DNA of 7,387 bases from Lachnospiraceae bacterium (lineage in GTDB: Bacteria; Bacillota; Clostridia; Lachnospirales; Lachnospiraceae), in contig JAFUXY010000249.1 in the NCBI GenBank assembly GCA_017477005.1, positions 1 through 7,387 of the forward strand. The letters run 5' to 3'. The notes below the pieces were generated by a model. It had not been told where the DNA came from. It saw nothing but the letters and a program-made list of their open reading frames with translations, and did not search any database. This document shows, piece by piece, positions 5,102 to 7,387 of the stretch (positions are counted from its first letter, which is position 1; each line of letters opens with the position of its first letter). Made by a program: the position numbers and the translations under genes.

Positions 5102-5954
5102 AAAATTAAGTTGGATGATAGGGATGGTCGTCCTGGGTGCAGTGCTATTTGACAGTATCGGTCTGGTCATGGCGAGTGAACGCATAGCGGCCTCCCTGCC
5201 CGGAATGAGCTCGCCGGAGCTGCGGCAGATGGTGGAGGAAGAAGATCCGGACGCGCAGATCGATCTGCGTTATGTCAGCAAAACGTCGGGGAAAATACTG
5301 ATCGTACAGGACGAGGAGGATTTGTTTTCGGATAATGAGGTCAGGCAGTTCATCGAATCGGCCGCCGATGTTATGCGGTTTGCCAATGTCTGTATTTTGA
5401 CCTGCCGCCAGCCGAATTACGAAGGCTATGTCGGGCAGATGAACGACCGGCTGTTTGGCGATGGAACGGATTCTACGACCTTCATGATCAATATGGATCC
5501 CCGCGTGATTTATATTTATTCAGAAGGGCAGACCAAACGGATTTTGACGGCGGCAAAGGCCCGGTCTATTACGGATAATATATATCGCCATGCGAGCATG
5601 GGGGCATATTATGAATGCACGGCAAAGGCCTTGATGCAGGAGGCGAGACTGCTAAATGGAAAAGGGATTTGGGAGCCAATGAAGTATATTGGAGACTTTT
5701 TCCTGGCCTTCACAATTGCGATTCTCTTTGTATTCACGCTGACCTTCGTGTTGATGCCCCAGGGCAAACGAAAAGCAGTTGCAAGCATTAGCGAGGCCGC
5801 ACTAGCAGCCATGCTTTCGGCGATGGTTCTTGAGCAGACATATCACAACCGCGTTTATGATCCGCCCAGCAGCGATGATTCCAGCTCCAGCGGAGGCGGA
5901 GGTGGCGGAGGAGGCGGTGGCGACAGCGGCGCAGGCGGCGGCCACAGCTTTTGA
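5091..5954 (+). CDS. TPM-domain (YgcG-like) exported membrane protein with polyglycine tail
   Basis: A 287-residue protein starting at GTG. The N-terminus is a signal sequence: KK, then a hydrophobic stretch ending GLVMA near residue 28. A TPM domain (TLP18.3/Psb32/MOLO-1 family) spans about 70-186, with ILIVQDEEDLFSDNEVRQFI, a central FMINMDPRVIYIYSEG strand pair and a helix ending LMQEARLLNG. A membrane segment follows at about 200-222, then a basic stretch and a low-complexity tail with ten consecutive Gly that ends GGGHSF, as in YgcG-like and DUF2207 proteins. The TPM domain would be outside the cell and the tail inside. It overlaps the zinc-ribbon gene by 11 bp, which points to a shared complex. 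The domain's role in this setting is unknown. Confidence 0.85.
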   Translation: MQGKKLSWMIGMVVLGAVLFDSIGLVMASERIAASLPGMSSPELRQMVEEEDPDAQIDLRYVSKTSGKILIVQDEEDLFSDNEVRQFIESAADVMRFANVCILTCRQPNYEGYVGQMNDRLFGDGTDSTTFMINMDPRVIYIYSEGQTKRILTAAKARSITDNIYRHASMGAYYECTAKALMQEARLLNGKGIWEPMKYIGDFFLAFTIAILFVFTLTFVLMPQGKRKAVASISEAALAAMLSAMVLEQTYHNRVYDPPSSDDSSSSGGGGGGGGGGDSGAGGGHSF

Positions 5955-5980
5955 GACAAAAAAACTTTACCGTATCTTAG

Positions 5981-6009
5981 CTGTCAATGGTTTTGAAATA
6001 TGCTATAGT
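5981..6009 (+). promoter_or_regulatory. Predicted promoter of the two-component operon
   Basis: -35 CTGTCA (5981-5986), a 17-base spacer, and -10 TATAGT (6004-6009) preceded by TGC, an extended -10. Transcription would start near 6016, inside the palindrome at 6011-6038. Confidence 0.55.
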
Positions 6010-6010
6010 A

Positions 6011-6038
6011 GTAGGAAACGAATGATTTCGTTTCCTAC
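6011..6038. promoter_or_regulatory. Perfect 12-bp inverted repeat at the predicted transcription start (operator or leader hairpin)
   Basis: Arms GTAGGAAACGAA (6011-6022) and TTCGTTTCCTAC (6027-6038) pair completely around the loop TGAT. It lies just after the predicted -10 box and before the AAGGA ribosome site (6047-6051). No T-tract follows, so it is unlikely to terminate the TPM operon. It may be a dimer-binding operator, for example for autoregulation, or a 5' stem-loop in the mRNA. Its GGAAACG/CGTTTCC core matches the two palindromes near 375-408 and 1044-1092, so a dispersed repeat is the alternative. Confidence 0.7.
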
Positions 6039-6058
6039 ATTTATGCAAGGAAAACTAT

Positions 6059-7120
6059 ATGAAAAGCAAAAAAGACTTGCTGACAGACGCAGGTTTAGCC
6101 ATTGCCTTGTTGTCGAGCGCCTTTGTTCTATGTTTGCGTATTCAATCCGCGTTTGATAGCAGCACATTGATTCCGTTATTATTTAATCTGGCGGTGTTTT
6201 TGATCTCACGTTTTACCACTGGCTATGGAACGGGGATTATCGCATCGCTGCTCAGTGTACTCGCCGTCAATTACGCCTTCACGTTTCCGCATTTTCGATT
6301 CAATTTTACCATATTTGAAAATTTCATGTCCGCCGTTATTTTGCTGATCGTTACGATCATGACGAGCATGCTGACCACCCGGATAAAGGTTCAGGAACAG
6401 CGGCGGCGCCAGATGGAGGCCGAACAGCTCCGCGCGGATCTGCTCAGGGCAATATCGCATGATTTGAGGACGCCTTTGACTTCTATTTTCGGCTCCTGTG
6501 AGGCATTGCAGGATCATCCGCATCTGCCGGATTCCCAGCGTCAGGAGCTCATTTTGGGCATCAAAGCGGACGCAAAATGGCTGATCGATATAGTGGAAAA
6601 TTTGCTTTCCGTGACGCGGATAGAAGGCGACCGCCTGCATCTGGTCTTGCGGAGCACGCCGGTGGAAGAGCTGACAGATGTGGTTATTCAAAAATTCAGA
6701 GCTACGCATTCTGAAACAGAAATAGAGGTAATATTACCTGATACCTTTGTTTCCGTATCGATCGATCCGCTTCTGATCGAGCAGGTGCTGCTCAATTTGC
6801 TGGAAAACGCTACGCAGCATGCGCACGGAATGACTCGATTGATCTATCAGGTCTTTGTCAATGAGGATGGCGTGCAATTTCGGATCAGCGATGACGGATG
6901 CGGCGTGTCCGAGGCGGAATTGAAAAAATTGTTTCAGGGAATGCCGAAAAACACAAACCGGCCGGCGGACGGGAGAAAACGAAATATGGGAATCGGACTG
7001 TATGTGTGTTCCGCCATTATCAAGGCGCATGGCGGAAAGATTGAAGCGGAGCCCGTTTTGCCGCATGGTCTCTGCGCGGCCTTTACTTTGCCTTTGGAGG
7101 TCGAAGCCGATGATGGATAA
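6059..7120 (+). CDS. Short KdpD-like (DUF4118) sensor histidine kinase
   Basis: A 353-residue membrane kinase. Four membrane helices near residues 10-27, 37-52, 56-75 and 87-106 carry the DUF4118 signature (NYAFTFPHFRFNFTIFEN, 71-88), as in the middle of KdpD. A short linker leads to the dimerisation domain with the phosphorylated H134 in AISHDLRTPLTS. The ATP-binding domain has the N box LLENATQHA (248-256), the G1 box DDGCG (278-282) and the G2 box GIGLYV (311-316). It lacks the N-terminal KdpD sensor and universal-stress domains of the approximately 900-residue protein. This short form is common and appears intact, not truncated: the start has AAGGA seven bases upstream. It overlaps the response regulator by 11 bp. 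No potassium-transport (kdpFABC) gene is in view, so the signal is unknown. Confidence 0.92.
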   Translation: MKSKKDLLTDAGLAIALLSSAFVLCLRIQSAFDSSTLIPLLFNLAVFLISRFTTGYGTGIIASLLSVLAVNYAFTFPHFRFNFTIFENFMSAVILLIVTIMTSMLTTRIKVQEQRRRQMEAEQLRADLLRAISHDLRTPLTSIFGSCEALQDHPHLPDSQRQELILGIKADAKWLIDIVENLLSVTRIEGDRLHLVLRSTPVEELTDVVIQKFRATHSETEIEVILPDTFVSVSIDPLLIEQVLLNLLENATQHAHGMTRLIYQVFVNEDGVQFRISDDGCGVSEAELKKLFQGMPKNTNRPADGRKRNMGIGLYVCSAIIKAHGGKIEAEPVLPHGLCAAFTLPLEVEADDG

Positions 7121-7387
7121 TAGAAAAATACTGATCGTAGAAGATGAAAAACATATTACGGATTTTCTGAAATTGCGTTTTGAGCAGGAGGGCTTGGAGA
7201 CCATCTGCGCTCCGACGCTCTCGGCGGGGCTCGACAAAGCGGGGGCCTATCATCCGGATCTGACGATTCTTGATCTGGGGATGCCGGATGGAGACGGTAT
7301 GGAATTTATTCACACTATTCGAAAGCGGTCCCATATGCCGATCATCGTACTGTCCGCCCGGTTTGACGAGATGGACAAGGTGGCGGC
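7110..7387 (+). CDS. KdpE-like response regulator, N-terminal part (runs off window)
   Basis: Receiver domain of an OmpR/KdpE-type regulator; 92 codons are visible. The acidic pocket is E11-D12, the phosphoacceptor is D55 in TILDLGMPDGDGMEF, and the switch Ser lies in IIVLSARFDEMDKVAA, a stretch typical of KdpE. The DNA-binding domain lies beyond the window, so the output type is inferred from this similarity. The start ATG 7110 has GGAGG nine bases upstream; the next codon is also ATG (7113). It overlaps the kinase stop, so kinase and regulator are made together and H134 of the kinase presumably phosphorylates D55. It may bind its own promoter region, where a strong palindrome lies. Confidence 0.92.
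   Translation, partial: MMDNRKILIVEDEKHITDFLKLRFEQEGLETICAPTLSAGLDKAGAYHPDLTILDLGMPDGDGMEFIHTIRKRSHMPIIVLSARFDEMDKVA

Noticed and set aside
5830..6156. 108-codon plus-strand frame over the polyglycine tail and the kinase start
   Set aside because: It is an alternate reading of the Gly-codon repeat (Ala/Glu-rich) and crosses the promoter and palindrome; the two real frames explain the sequence.
1..7387. CRISPR array, transposase, integrase, riboswitch or replication origin
   Set aside because: I looked for regularly spaced repeats, DDE or recombinase motifs and long structured leaders and found none.

Overview
The window looks like part of a Bacillota genome, most likely an anaerobic gut-type Clostridia or Negativicutes. 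The evidence is the strong purine-rich Shine-Dalgarno sites, a tRNA 3' end without an encoded CCA, a DUF1294 protein, a zinc-ribbon/TPM membrane pair, and zeta-toxin and Cof-HAD relatives that resemble those of anaerobic Firmicutes. No ribosomal or other taxonomic marker is present, so genus is not callable.

Layout, left to right. Bases 1-37 are the 3' end of a tRNA gene, followed by a hairpin terminator. Bases 115-1640 are a decaying accessory strip. It holds an intact small gene in the position of a zeta-toxin antitoxin, a zeta-toxin pseudogene with two internal deletions, the C-terminal third of a Cof-type HAD phosphatase, and (minus strand) a Uma2-family PD-(D/E)XK protein. Two copies of a GGAAACG...CGTTTCC palindromic repeat bracket the two gene remnants. 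Bases 1780-2885 are a housekeeping transcription unit, surE plus a DUF1294 membrane protein, fired from a promoter divergent to that of the Uma2 gene. Bases 2890-3441 (minus strand) are a standalone protein resembling the CdiA C-terminal tRNase domain, with a good sigma-A-type promoter of its own and no visible immunity partner.

Bases 3469-5954 are a two-gene operon. A large zinc-ribbon membrane protein overlaps by 11 bp a secreted/anchored TPM-domain protein with a polyglycine tail. The two are probably co-translated and act together at the membrane; their function is not established. Bases 5981-7387 hold a two-component system: a short KdpD-like (DUF4118) histidine kinase overlapping by 11 bp a KdpE-like response regulator that runs off the window. 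Its predicted promoter places transcription start inside a perfect 12-bp inverted repeat whose core, GGAAACG/CGTTTCC, is shared with the palindromes in the accessory strip.

The points most worth a second look are the broken zeta toxin with its retained upstream partner, the standalone CdiA-CT-like protein, the shared palindrome family, and the zinc-ribbon/TPM pair. I see no CRISPR array, transposase, integrase or origin.
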